Shown: in pieces, positions 28,870-36,413 of the stretch
How positions within the stretch are numbered: the stretch's first letter is position 1
Layout of the letters: each line of letters opens with the position of its first letter
Assembly: GCA_937887565.1 (NCBI GenBank)
Contig: CALABS010000061.1
Coordinates: forward strand, 1-64,000
Source of the DNA: an uncultured Rhodospirillaceae bacterium
GTDB taxonomy: Bacteria > Pseudomonadota > Alphaproteobacteria > Rhodospirillales > Magnetospirillaceae
Length of the DNA stretch: 64,000 nt
Direction of reading: 5' to 3'
Notes under the pieces: model-generated
The model's input: only the letters and a program-made list of their open reading frames with translations
Database searches by the model: none
What the model was told of the DNA's origin: nothing
Made by a program: the position numbers and the translations under genes

Positions 28870-29757
28870 ATGGCCACCACCCCCACCTTCGCCCTCCCCC
28901 CGACCTTCCTGGGAACCGCCGACCGCGATCCCAAGGCGCGGTTCTGCGTGGCCGGCGTGCCCTTCGACCTGGGCACCACCAACCGGCCCGGCGCACGGCT
29001 GGCGCCAGCCGCCATCCGCTCCGCCAGCCGCATGCTGGTGGACGGCGAGAATCCGGCCGGCTGGCGCGATCCGCTGACCAAGGGCGTCGCCGATATCGGC
29101 GATTTCGCCATCGCGCTGGGCGACATCAAGGCCAGCCTGGACCTGATCGAGAGGCAGGCGGCCGGCCACTCGCACCTGATCACCCTGGGCGGCGACCACA
29201 CCATCACCCTGGCCCTGTTGCGCGCCTTGGCCAAGCGGCTGGGCGGGCCGGTGGGATTGGTCCATTTCGACGCCCACGTGGACACTTGGCCGGACAATTT
29301 CGGCCAGACCCTGGCCCACGGATCGGTGTTCTATCATGCCCTCACCGAAGGGCTGGTCGATCCACGCCGCATGGTCCAGATCGGCATCCGCTCGCCGGTC
29401 CAGAAGGAGGTCCACGACTGGACCACCGGCCAGGGCGTCACCATCGTCACCGCCGAGGAGGTCCACCTGTCCACGCCGGCCCAGATCGCCCAGCACGTGG
29501 CCGACATCGTCGGACATGGCCCGGTCTACCTGTCCTTCGACATCGACGGCCTCGACCCCGCCCAGGCCCCCGGCACCGGCACCCCCGAAGTGGGCGGCCT
29601 GTTCGCCTGGCAGGCGTTGGGCATCCTGCGCCGCCTGGACCAGCTGCAATGGGTCGGCATGGACGTGGTCGAGGTGTGCCCGCCCTACGACCAGTCCGAG
29701 ATCACCGCCCTGGCGGCGGCCACCGTCGCCTGGCAGTACCTGACGCTATTCGACTGA
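28870..29757 (+). CDS. speB: Agmatinase / ureohydrolase
   Basis: Hydrolyses agmatine to putrescine and urea with two Mn ions. 295 residues. Metal ligands in GGDHTIT, FDAHVDTW and SFDIDGLDPAQAPGTGTPE; the pocket has NFGQTLAHGSVF. The family also contains guanidinobutyrase and guanidinopropionase, so the guanidino substrate is not certain. Agmatinase fits the nearby putrescine-using genes (decarboxylase and homospermidine synthase, 1-2 kb downstream). No arginine decarboxylase is evident in the window. ATG with GGGAG a few bases upstream. Confidence 0.85.
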   Translation: MATTPTFALPPTFLGTADRDPKARFCVAGVPFDLGTTNRPGARLAPAAIRSASRMLVDGENPAGWRDPLTKGVADIGDFAIALGDIKASLDLIERQAAGHSHLITLGGDHTITLALLRALAKRLGGPVGLVHFDAHVDTWPDNFGQTLAHGSVFYHALTEGLVDPRRMVQIGIRSPVQKEVHDWTTGQGVTIVTAEEVHLSTPAQIAQHVADIVGHGPVYLSFDIDGLDPAQAPGTGTPEVGGLFAWQALGILRRLDQLQWVGMDVVEVCPPYDQSEITALAAATVAWQYLTLFD

Positions 29758-29758
29758 A

Positions 29759-29920
29759 CGGACGGACACAGGCCCCCACCCCTGCCCTCCCCCAGCTTCG
29801 CCGGGGGAGGGTGAGAAATTGAGGAGTCCTTCCCCAACGTCGCCGGGGGAGGGAGAAGACAAATAGCCCCCTCCCCCGCGCGGCACGCGCGGGGGAGGGT
29901 CGGGGTGGGGGCATGGGCGC
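29759..29920. repeat. REPIN-like palindrome cluster, left copy
   Basis: Composite GC-rich repeat. An X unit (29772-29811, GGCCCCCACCCC...CCCTCCCCCAGC TTCG CCGGGGGAGGG) is followed by a partial extra unit (29832-29853) and a Y unit (29867-29912, CCCCCTCCCCCGCGCG GCA CGCGCGGGGGAGGG then TCGGGGTGGGGGC). X is close to the reverse complement of Y, so the cluster is an inverted doublet of palindromes. It matches 30315-30431 in two blocks: 53 bases with one mismatch, and 58 bases with one mismatch. It begins two bases after the agmatinase stop and contains the ATG (29913) of the longer reading of the DUF559 gene. Confidence 0.9.
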
Positions 29921-29969
29921 TGGGGCTTGGGCGCTTGCCGACCGGCGCGCCCTCGGTCATCATCGCGCC

Positions 29970-30377
29970 ATGGCCAGGACCGAGAAGAGCGTCGTCGCCC
30001 GCGCCCGCTCGCTTCGCCGCGAGCCGACCGAAGCGGAACGTCGTTTGTGGACCATCCTGCGGGACCGCCAGATCGACGGCGCCCGCTTCCGCCGACAGCA
30101 CCCCGTCGGCCCCTATGTCCTCGACTTCGCCTGCGTCGCCGCCCGTCTGGCGGTGGAGGCCGATGGCGGACAACATGCCGACAGCCACCACGACGCCCGA
30201 CGGGACGCCTTCCTGCGCGCTCGGGGCTGGCGGATGCTGCGATTGTGGAACAACGACATCCTGTCCAACACCGAAGGCGTACGCGCGGTGATCGCCATGG
30301 CGTTGACGGAAGGGCGGACGGACACAGGCCCCCACCCCTGCCCTCCCCCGGCTTCGCCGGGGGAGGGAGACACATAG
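29970..30377 (+). CDS. DUF559 endonuclease-like protein embedded in repeats
   Basis: 135 residues of the DUF559 family, which has a Vsr/PD-(D/E)XK-like nuclease fold. Seen: RARSLRREPTEAERRLW (8-24), FRRQHPVGPYVLDFAC with the catalytic-type Asp, VEADGGQH with Glu/Asp, and RGWRMLRLWNNDIL. The last 20 residues (TGPHPCPPPASPGEG) and stop are encoded by the right-hand repeat cluster. Start at 29970 follows family alignment (MART...); an in-frame ATG at 29913, inside the left repeat after GGGGTGGGGG, would add 19 residues. The gene lies exactly between the two repeat clusters, suggesting it and the repeats move or evolve together. Biological role unknown. Confidence 0.78.
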   Translation: MARTEKSVVARARSLRREPTEAERRLWTILRDRQIDGARFRRQHPVGPYVLDFACVAARLAVEADGGQHADSHHDARRDAFLRARGWRMLRLWNNDILSNTEGVRAVIAMALTEGRTDTGPHPCPPPASPGEGDT

Positions 30378-30431
30378 CCCCCTCCCCCGCGCGGCACGCG
30401 CGGGGGAGGGACGGGGTGGGGGCATGGGCGC
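30315..30431. repeat. REPIN-like palindrome cluster, right copy
   Basis: Direct repeat of the left cluster: an X unit (30328-30367) then a Y unit (30377-30423). X and Y are inverted relative to each other; the spacer is six bases here against 51 in the left copy. The X unit overlaps the 3' end of the DUF559 gene and the TAG stop lies between the units. The last bases (GGGGTGGGGGCATGGGCG) repeat the segment containing the ATG of the left copy. Confidence 0.9.
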
Positions 30432-30439
30432 CACCAACC

Positions 30440-30816
30440 AGCCCTGCGTTGAACACATGGAATAGCGGCCCAAAGGGGCTTGATCCCCATTAGTGGGGGG
30501 CGTATAAGGTCCCCCAGACGCTAAGCACGTGCCCATGGCCCGAAGTGGGTGGGCGGACCATCATGGTCCACCCGAGGGGTCAAGCAACGACGGACGCGTC
30601 CTTTTTGAGGAGCCGGTCAAGGGTGGGCCGGTACCCGAAAGGGAGGTGGACATGGTCGTGACCCACGGGACGCACCGAATTCCCCGGTCGATCATCAGTA
30701 TGTAGCGGCGGTCGTCGCGCGCCTTGAGGCCGCAATGACGCCGCCGAGCATTCGCCTTCGCCCGCCCGGGGTCTCCCCGGGCGTCGTCGCCGTCTGCTGT
30801 TTCGGGAATCCCCCCC
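30440..30816 (+). ncRNA. Structured leader of the decarboxylase gene, candidate speF motif
   Basis: About 380 bases between the repeat cluster and the decarboxylase start contain no credible gene but many hairpins: CCCCA-TTAG-TGGGG (30485-30498), GGGCGGACCA-TCA-TGGTCCACCC (30551-30573), and CCC-GAAA-GGG (30634-30643). Alphaproteobacteria carry a conserved RNA motif called speF upstream of ornithine decarboxylase genes, and both position and length suit it; I cannot confirm the motif by eye. The weak ribosome site before 30817 fits control through the leader. Boundaries are approximate. Confidence 0.45.
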
Positions 30817-32061
30817 ATGACCCATTTTCGATCCCGGTCCGCCGTCGCCGCCGCGCGGCGCTCGTTCCAATCCTTCCGCCGCCCGGCGCATCCGCCGGCG
30901 GTAGACCAGGTGGTCGCCGCCGAGCGGCCCGACCTGCCCTTGCTGTGCCTGCGCCCCGCCGTGCTGGCCGAGGCGGCCGATCGCTTCGTCGGCCTGTTCC
31001 CCGGCTCCGTGCTGTACGCGGTGAAATGCAACCCCGATCCCACCGTGCTGCGGGCGCTGTGGCGGGGCGGCGTGCGCCATTTCGACTGCGCCTCGGCGCA
31101 GGAGGTGCGGCTGGTCCGCCAGATGTTCCCCGACGCCCATATTCATTTCATGCACCCGGTCAAGGCGCGCGCCGCCATCCGCGAGGCCTGGAAATGGCAT
31201 GGCGTGCGGGACTTCGTCATCGACTCGGCCGAGGAACTGGGCAAGGTGCTGCAGGAGACCGGCGGCGCCTTCGGCGAGCTTGGCCTGGTGGTGCGCCTGG
31301 CCCTGCCCCGGGGAGGCGCCGTCTACGACCTGTCGGGCAAGTTCGGCGCCTCGGCCGACGACGCCGTGCGCCTGTTGCGCATGGCCCGGGCGGTGGCCCA
31401 CAAGGTGGGGCTGTGCTTCCACGTCGGCAGCCAGTGCCTGGACCCCGCCGCCTACGAGCGGGCGCTGTTCCTGGCCGGCACGGTGCTGGCCGAGGCGGGC
31501 GTGCCCATCGACGTCCTCGACGTGGGCGGCGGCTTCCCCGTCAGCTATCCCGACGTCACCCCGCCGCCGCTCGACGACTTCGTCGCCGCCATCGCCCGGG
31601 GCGTGCACGCGCTCGGGCTTCCGCCCCAGTGCGAGCTGTGGTGCGAGCCCGGCCGCGCGCTGGTGGCGCCCGGCACCTCCCTGGTGGTGCGCGTCGAGGC
31701 CCGCCGCGGCGACGCCCTGTTCGTCAACGACGGCATCTACGGCAGCCTGTCCGACGCCGGCATTCCCGGCTTCCGCTTCCCCTGCCGGCTGATCCGCCCC
31801 GACGCGCCCGCCGCCGCCGAGACGGAGCCGTTCTCGTTCTTCGGCCCCACCTGCGATTCGGCCGACCGCATGAAGGGGCCGTTCTGGCTGCCCGCCGACA
31901 CCCGCGAGGGCGACTGGATCGAGATCGGCCAATTGGGCGCCTACGGCGCCTGTCTGCGCACCGCCTTCAACGGCTTCGACCAGACCCTGCTGGCCGAGGT
32001 CGCCGACCGCCCCCTGCTCGAAACCCCCGGATTCACGCCGGCAACGGCCCAAGCGGCCTGA
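30817..32061 (+). CDS. Ornithine decarboxylase, alanine-racemase fold (group IV)
   Basis: PLP enzyme converting ornithine to putrescine; dual lysine activity is possible. 414 residues. PLP lysine Lys70 in LYAVKCNPDP, HVGSQCLDP, GGGFPVSYPD for the PLP phosphate, WCEPGRALVAPG, and the across-dimer catalytic Cys/Asp in FFGPTCDSADR. The N-terminal 25 residues are a basic extension. Homospermidine synthase follows 43 bases later, so the pair makes homospermidine from ornithine. Preceded by a long structured leader. A paralogue lies at 47189-48346. Confidence 0.88.
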   Translation: MTHFRSRSAVAAARRSFQSFRRPAHPPAVDQVVAAERPDLPLLCLRPAVLAEAADRFVGLFPGSVLYAVKCNPDPTVLRALWRGGVRHFDCASAQEVRLVRQMFPDAHIHFMHPVKARAAIREAWKWHGVRDFVIDSAEELGKVLQETGGAFGELGLVVRLALPRGGAVYDLSGKFGASADDAVRLLRMARAVAHKVGLCFHVGSQCLDPAAYERALFLAGTVLAEAGVPIDVLDVGGGFPVSYPDVTPPPLDDFVAAIARGVHALGLPPQCELWCEPGRALVAPGTSLVVRVEARRGDALFVNDGIYGSLSDAGIPGFRFPCRLIRPDAPAAAETEPFSFFGPTCDSADRMKGPFWLPADTREGDWIEIGQLGAYGACLRTAFNGFDQTLLAEVADRPLLETPGFTPATAQAA

Positions 32062-32104
32062 GGAAAGAAGACCCCGCAACGCCATCGGGAGAGGAGTAAA
32101 GAAC

Positions 32105-33514
32105 ATGGAAAAGCACGTCGCCTTCGCCGGCCGCATGGTCATGATCGGTTTCGGCAGCATCGGCCAGGGGGTCCTGCCCCTGATCCTGCGCCACATCGAC
32201 CTGGATCCGCGAAAGATCACCATCGTCACCGCCGAAGAGCGCGGCCGCGCCGTCGCCGAGGAATACGGCATCGCCTTCGTCAAGCAGGCGCTGACCCGCG
32301 ACAACTACCGCGACGTGCTGGGCCGGTTGGTGGGGGCGGGCGACTTCATCCTCAACCTGTCGGTGGACGTGTCCTCGGTGGCGCTGATCGAGTTCGCCGG
32401 CGAGTTGGGCGCGCTCTATCTCGACACCTGCATCGAACCCTGGGCCGGCGGCTATACCGACACCTCGCTGTCGCCGTCCTTGCGCTCCAACTACGCCCTG
32501 CGCGAGACCGCGCTGGCGCTGAAGGCCGGCGGCAAGCGCCCCACCGCCGTCATCACCCATGGCGCCAATCCCGGCCTGGTCAGCCACTTCGTCAAGCAGG
32601 CCATGCTGAACATCGCCAAGGACGCCGGCACCGAGGCCGGCGCCCCGGCCAGCCGCGCCGAGTGGGCGGGGCTGGCGGAGAGGCTGGCGGTCAAGGTCAT
32701 CCACATCGCCGAGCGCGATACCCAGGTCGCCCAGCACCAGCCCAAGGCGGTGGGCGAGTTCGTCAACACCTGGTCCATCGACGGCTTCGTCGGCGAGGGC
32801 TGCCAGCCGGCCGAGCTGGGCTGGGGCAGTCACGAGCGCCACTGGCCGGCCGATGCCATGCGCCACGACTTCGGGCGCGATTCGGCCATCTACCTGATGC
32901 GCCCCGGGGCCAGCACCCGCGTCCGCACCTGGACGCCCACCGAGGGACCGTTCCACGGCTTCCTGATCACCCACGGCGAGTCGATCTCGATTTCGGACTA
33001 TTACACCGTCAAGGCCGACGGACAGGTGCGGTTCCGCCCCACCGTCCACTACTCGTACCATCCCTGCGACGACGCCGTGCTGTCGGTGCACGAATTGGCC
33101 GGCAAGAACTGGCACATGCAGGCCGACAAGCGCCTGATGATGGACGAGATCACCTCGGGCATCGACGAGTTGGGCGTGCTGCTGATGGGCCACGGCAAGG
33201 GCGCCTATTGGTATGGCTCGCAGCTGTCCATCGAGGAGGCCCGCGCTTTGTGCCCGCACAACAACGCCACCAGCCTGCAGGTCTGCGTCGCCGTCCTGGC
33301 GGGTATGGTGTGGGCCATGGAGAACCCCGAGCAAGGCGTCGTCGAGCCCGACGAGCTGGACCACGAGCGGTGCCTGGAGGTCTGCATGCCGTATCTGGGC
33401 CCGGTGGTCGGCGCCTATTCCGACTGGACGCCGCTGCAGGATCGCGGCCACCTGTTCCCCGAGGACGTGGACCTCGACGATCCGTGGCAGTTCAAGAACT
33501 TCCGGGTGGTCTGA
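32105..33514 (+). CDS. hss: Homospermidine synthase
   Basis: Joins two putrescines (or putrescine and spermidine) with NAD to give sym-homospermidine, a major polyamine of many alphaproteobacteria. 469 residues, the usual bacterial size. NAD-binding MIGFGSIGQGVLPL (13-26), LNLSVDVSS, YLDTCIEPW, ITHGANPGLVSHFVK, and the C-terminal EDELDH-like EPDELDHERCL block. GAGAGGAG precedes the ATG. Second gene of the decarboxylase-hss operon. A 9-bp stem hairpin (33548-33572) lies after the stop. Confidence 0.95.
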   Translation: MEKHVAFAGRMVMIGFGSIGQGVLPLILRHIDLDPRKITIVTAEERGRAVAEEYGIAFVKQALTRDNYRDVLGRLVGAGDFILNLSVDVSSVALIEFAGELGALYLDTCIEPWAGGYTDTSLSPSLRSNYALRETALALKAGGKRPTAVITHGANPGLVSHFVKQAMLNIAKDAGTEAGAPASRAEWAGLAERLAVKVIHIAERDTQVAQHQPKAVGEFVNTWSIDGFVGEGCQPAELGWGSHERHWPADAMRHDFGRDSAIYLMRPGASTRVRTWTPTEGPFHGFLITHGESISISDYYTVKADGQVRFRPTVHYSYHPCDDAVLSVHELAGKNWHMQADKRLMMDEITSGIDELGVLLMGHGKGAYWYGSQLSIEEARALCPHNNATSLQVCVAVLAGMVWAMENPEQGVVEPDELDHERCLEVCMPYLGPVVGAYSDWTPLQDRGHLFPEDVDLDDPWQFKNFRVV

Positions 33515-33547
33515 CGGTTCCGCACCGTCATCCCCCGGCGCGTTGGT

Positions 33548-33572
33548 GGGGCATGGCTCGGGTCCATGCCCC
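33548..33572. other. Perfect hairpin after hss
   Basis: GGGGCATGG-CTCGGGT-CCATGCCCC, a 9-bp stem with a 7-nt loop, 34 bases after the hss stop. No T run follows, so a classical terminator is doubtful. CCGTCATCCCC just upstream (33525-33535) resembles the start of the palindromic element at 45514, so this may be a decayed copy. Confidence 0.5.
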
Positions 33573-33712
33573 ATCTCCATCCGGAGAACACCCGAGATGC
33601 GGTTGCAAAATATATCCATTGCCTACTAAAAATAGGGTTCCCGCCTGATTGCGCACAGGCGGGCCCCGGCGCATCCTCCGCCCATCGAATACTGGGGAAC
33701 GAGGACGGCCTC

Positions 33713-34120
33713 ATGCTGGTCTACTGGGAAGACAACATCCACGCCTTGGGCTACGACGTCATCGATGCCGGCCACCGCTTGATGATCGACGTGATCAACC
33801 GCCTGAACACCTACGACCGGAAGCGCGGCGAGCGCGATGTCGTCGGCGAATCCCTGGCCGGGCTCGAACGTCAGATGGCGCGGCAGTTCCACCACGAGGA
33901 AGCGGTGATGGTGCTGTCGCGCTCGCAGCGTCTGGCCGAGCATCGGCGGGCGCACGGCCGCTTCCTCGACACGCTGGCCGCCCTGCGCCACCGGCACGAG
34001 GCCGGCGAGGACGTCGTGGCGCTGGTGCTGGTGAACCTGGTCGCCTTCCTGACCTCGCACCTGCGGGGCGACGACGTCGACGAGTTCACCGCCACCCGCG
34101 TCGGACGCCGCGCCGCCTGA
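33713..34120 (+). CDS. Bacteriohemerythrin
   Basis: A 135-residue four-helix protein expected to bind O2 at a diiron site. Ligand-type motifs are present in order: DAGHRLMID (17-25 region), HHEEAVM, EHRRAHGRF, and SHLRGDDVD. Possible roles are oxygen sensing, delivery or protection. The start at 33713 is chosen because LVYWEDN..GYDVIDAGH is the normal N-terminus; GAGGA lies nine bases upstream. It sits next to the ferredoxin/korAB block, whose enzymes are oxygen-sensitive; another hemerythrin is on the other side of korAB. Confidence 0.85.
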   Translation: MLVYWEDNIHALGYDVIDAGHRLMIDVINRLNTYDRKRGERDVVGESLAGLERQMARQFHHEEAVMVLSRSQRLAEHRRAHGRFLDTLAALRHRHEAGEDVVALVLVNLVAFLTSHLRGDDVDEFTATRVGRRAA

Positions 34121-34144
34121 GCGGCCAGGCGACGCCCAGCCACG

Positions 34145-34175
34145 AAAAAAGCCCCCGGCACGCGACCGGGGGCTT
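34145..34175 (-). terminator. Rho-independent terminator of the ferredoxin gene
   Basis: On the minus strand AAGCCCCCGG-TCGCGTG-CCGGGGGCTT is followed by a T run. The stem is 10 bp and perfect. It lies 22 bases beyond the ferredoxin stop and may also act on the converging hemerythrin transcript. Confidence 0.85.
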
Positions 34176-34196
34176 CCGTCGGCGAGCGCGCCAGCG

Positions 34197-34436
34197 TCAG
34201 GCGTGGAGGCGCTTGTACTTGGCCTCGAGCTCGTCCTGGGTCTCTTCCTTGCCCTGAACGATGCAATCGGCGGGGCAGACGAGCTGGCACTGCGGCGTGT
34301 CGTCGGCGCCCACGCATTCGGTGCAGCGATCCTCGTCGATGACGTAGATCACGTCGCCGGCCGAGATCGCCTCGTTGGGGCACACCGGGACACAAGCGTC
34401 GCAAGCGGTGCAGTCGTCGTTGATGATGAGCGACAT
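34197..34436 (-). CDS. 2[4Fe-4S] ferredoxin, Allochromatium type
   Basis: 79 residues. First cluster motif CTACDACVPVCP; second CTECVGADDTPQCQLVCP with the eight-residue insertion between the second and third cysteines typical of the Alvin-type low-potential ferredoxins. A charged C-terminal helix (KEETQDELEAKYKRLHA) follows. It is divergent from korAB across a shared promoter region, so it is probably the electron carrier for that oxidoreductase. GAGAGG lies 11 bases upstream of the start. A 10-bp inverted repeat (34472-34501) lies in its leader. Confidence 0.92.
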   Translation of the reverse strand: MSLIINDDCTACDACVPVCPNEAISAGDVIYVIDEDRCTECVGADDTPQCQLVCPADCIVQGKEETQDELEAKYKRLHA

Positions 34437-34471
34437 GTGTTGGTTATCCTCTCCTACGTTCCCCGTCGAAG

Positions 34472-34501
34472 GGCCCGCCTTGCACTCCCCGAAGGCGGGC
34501 C
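34472..34501. promoter_or_regulatory. Inverted repeat in ferredoxin leader
   Basis: GGCCCGCCTT - 10-nt loop - AAGGCGGGCC. A perfect 10-bp stem in the 5' leader of the minus-strand ferredoxin, 36 bases before its start. It could be an mRNA structure or operator. Confidence 0.55.
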
Positions 34502-34517
34502 TCCGATGCCTCAAGGG

Positions 34518-34569
34518 CGTATATCGATTCGGGGGGGGCGTTGACAACTGAATTTCACGATTCCCTTAT
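34518..34569. promoter_or_regulatory. Overlapping divergent promoters for ferredoxin and korAB
   Basis: Plus strand: consensus -35 TTGACA (34541-34546) with a 17-base spacer to a weak -10 CCTTAT (34564-34569), reading toward korA. Minus strand: -35 TTGTCA (34547-34542) with an 18-base spacer to -10 TATACG (34523-34518), reading toward the ferredoxin. The two -35 boxes overlap, so the two directions may compete or be co-regulated. Confidence 0.5.
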
Positions 34570-34691
34570 GCGTTCAACGCAATGCTTCGCGGGCCGTACA
34601 GCTTTCAAGATCAAACGCTCACTTTCGCGGTCGCGACCGGCGGCGGCCCGTCGTATGATCGGCCTTTCGGGATTTTCCGTGGGATGGGCGC

Positions 34692-36413
34692 ATGACCTCT
34701 TCGGTGACCATCGCCTTGTACGGCAGCGGCGGAGCGGGCGTCATGACCGCCGCCAACATGCTGGTGGATGCCGCGGCGGCGGCCGGGTGGTACGCCTTGT
34801 TCGGCCGCTCGTCGGGAGCGCAGATTCGCGGCGGCGAGGCGGCGGCCATGGTGCGGCTGGCGACCCATCCGGTGGAATCGGTGGACGACGCCATCGACAT
34901 CCTGCTGGCACTCGACTGGCAGAACATGCAGCGCTTCGCCGCCGAACTGCCCCTGGGGCCCCACAGCGTGATCGTCACCGATCCCGCCGCCGGCGAGGTG
35001 CCCGAGATCATGGCCGGGTCGGGCGCGCGGGTGGCCGTGCTGCCGATGAAGGAGCTCGCCAAGACGGTTCCCGGCGGTCGGGCCAACATGGTCGGCCTGG
35101 GCGCCGTGGCGGCGTTGATCGGCCTTCCCCCCGAACGGCTGACCGAGGTGTTGGGCGCCAGCCTCAAGGCCAAGCATGCCGACGCCTTCGATGCCTCGGT
35201 GGCGGCGGTGCGCATCGGCGCCGAGGCCGTCGGCGGATTGGGCCGGGGCCGGCCGCTGGAGCCGCCGGCCGCGTCGGGCGCGCGGTGGGCCATCACCGGC
35301 AACCAGGCCGCCGGCCTGGGTGCGCTCAGGGGCGGCGTGCGGTTCTGCGCCGCCTATCCCATCACCCCGGCCACCGAGATGCTGGAATGGCTGGCCGGCG
35401 CCCTGCCCGGGCTGGGCGGGGTGTTCGTCCAGGCCGAGGACGAGCTGGCCTCCATCAACATGTGCATCGGCGCCAGCTTCGGCGGCGTGCCGGCCCTGAC
35501 CGCCACCTCCGGGCCCGGCCTGTCGCTGATGATCGAGGCGCTGGGGCTGGCGGTGGCGTCGGAAACCCCGCTGGTGGTGGTCGACGTCCAGCGCGGCGGT
35601 CCGTCGACGGGCATTCCCACCAAGTCCGAGCAGGCGGATCTGGACATCGCCGTGCACGGCCTGCACGGCGACGCGCCCCACCTGGTGGTGGCGCCGCAGT
35701 CCATCGCCGACTGCCTGTTCGCCACCCAATGGGCGGTGCATCTGGCCGAGACCCTGCAGGCTCCCTGCGTGGTGCTGTCGGACCAGTCGCTGGGACAGTC
35801 GCGGGCGGTGATCGACGCGCCGTCCGACCCCGGCCCGGTCGGCCGGCGCGCCTTGGCTCCAGCCGCCCGCGGCGCCGCCTATCGCCGCTACGCGCTGACC
35901 GCGGCCGGCATCTCGCCCTTGGCCGTCCCGGGGATGCCGGGGCTGCAGTTCACCGCCGACGGCCTCGAGCACGGCGAGACCGGCACTCCGTCGGCCCAGG
36001 CCGCCGACCACGCCGCCCAATTGGACAAGCGGTCGCGCAAGCTGACAGGGTACGACTACGGCCCCGCCTGGGCGACGGTCGAGGGGGCCGGCGACATCGC
36101 CGTCGTCACCTGGGGCTCGTGCACCGGCCCCGCCCGCGAGGCCATCGCGCGGGCCGCCGAACACGGCGTGCTGGCCCGCCTGGTGGCGCCGCGCCTGTTG
36201 TCGCCCGCCCTGCCGTCCGCCATGGCGGCGGCCCTGGCCGGCGCGCGGCGGGTGCTGGTGGTCGAGCAGAGCCATTCCGGCCAGTTCCACAAGCACCTGC
36301 GCGCCGAATACGACCTGCCGGGAGAGGTCGAGTCGTTCCATCGCCCCGGCCCCCTGCCCATGCGCCCGGGCGAGATCCTGGCGCGGCTGCTGGAAATGGG
36401 AGAGCGTCCATGA
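34692..36413 (+). CDS. korA: 2-oxoacid:ferredoxin oxidoreductase, fused gamma-alpha subunit
   Basis: 573 residues. Residues 1-185 are the gamma (CoA-handling) domain (YGSGGAGVMTAANMLVDA...SGAQIRGGEAAAMVR); from about 195 is the alpha domain with YPITPATEMLEWLA (about 220), QAEDELASINMCIGASFGG and TSGPGLSLMIEALGLA. With KorB it oxidatively decarboxylates a 2-oxoacid, most likely 2-oxoglutarate, to acyl-CoA while reducing ferredoxin; the reverse reaction is possible in reductive TCA. The exact 2-oxoacid is inferred from this fused layout. The stop overlaps korB (ATGA). Confidence 0.85.
   Translation: MTSSVTIALYGSGGAGVMTAANMLVDAAAAAGWYALFGRSSGAQIRGGEAAAMVRLATHPVESVDDAIDILLALDWQNMQRFAAELPLGPHSVIVTDPAAGEVPEIMAGSGARVAVLPMKELAKTVPGGRANMVGLGAVAALIGLPPERLTEVLGASLKAKHADAFDASVAAVRIGAEAVGGLGRGRPLEPPAASGARWAITGNQAAGLGALRGGVRFCAAYPITPATEMLEWLAGALPGLGGVFVQAEDELASINMCIGASFGGVPALTATSGPGLSLMIEALGLAVASETPLVVVDVQRGGPSTGIPTKSEQADLDIAVHGLHGDAPHLVVAPQSIADCLFATQWAVHLAETLQAPCVVLSDQSLGQSRAVIDAPSDPGPVGRRALAPAARGAAYRRYALTAAGISPLAVPGMPGLQFTADGLEHGETGTPSAQAADHAAQLDKRSRKLTGYDYGPAWATVEGAGDIAVVTWGSCTGPAREAIARAAEHGVLARLVAPRLLSPALPSAMAAALAGARRVLVVEQSHSGQFHKHLRAEYDLPGEVESFHRPGPLPMRPGEILARLLEMGERP

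Noticed and set aside
29759..30431. CRISPR array
   Set aside because: Only two repeat clusters flank one gene; there are no regular short repeats with unique spacers and no cas genes.
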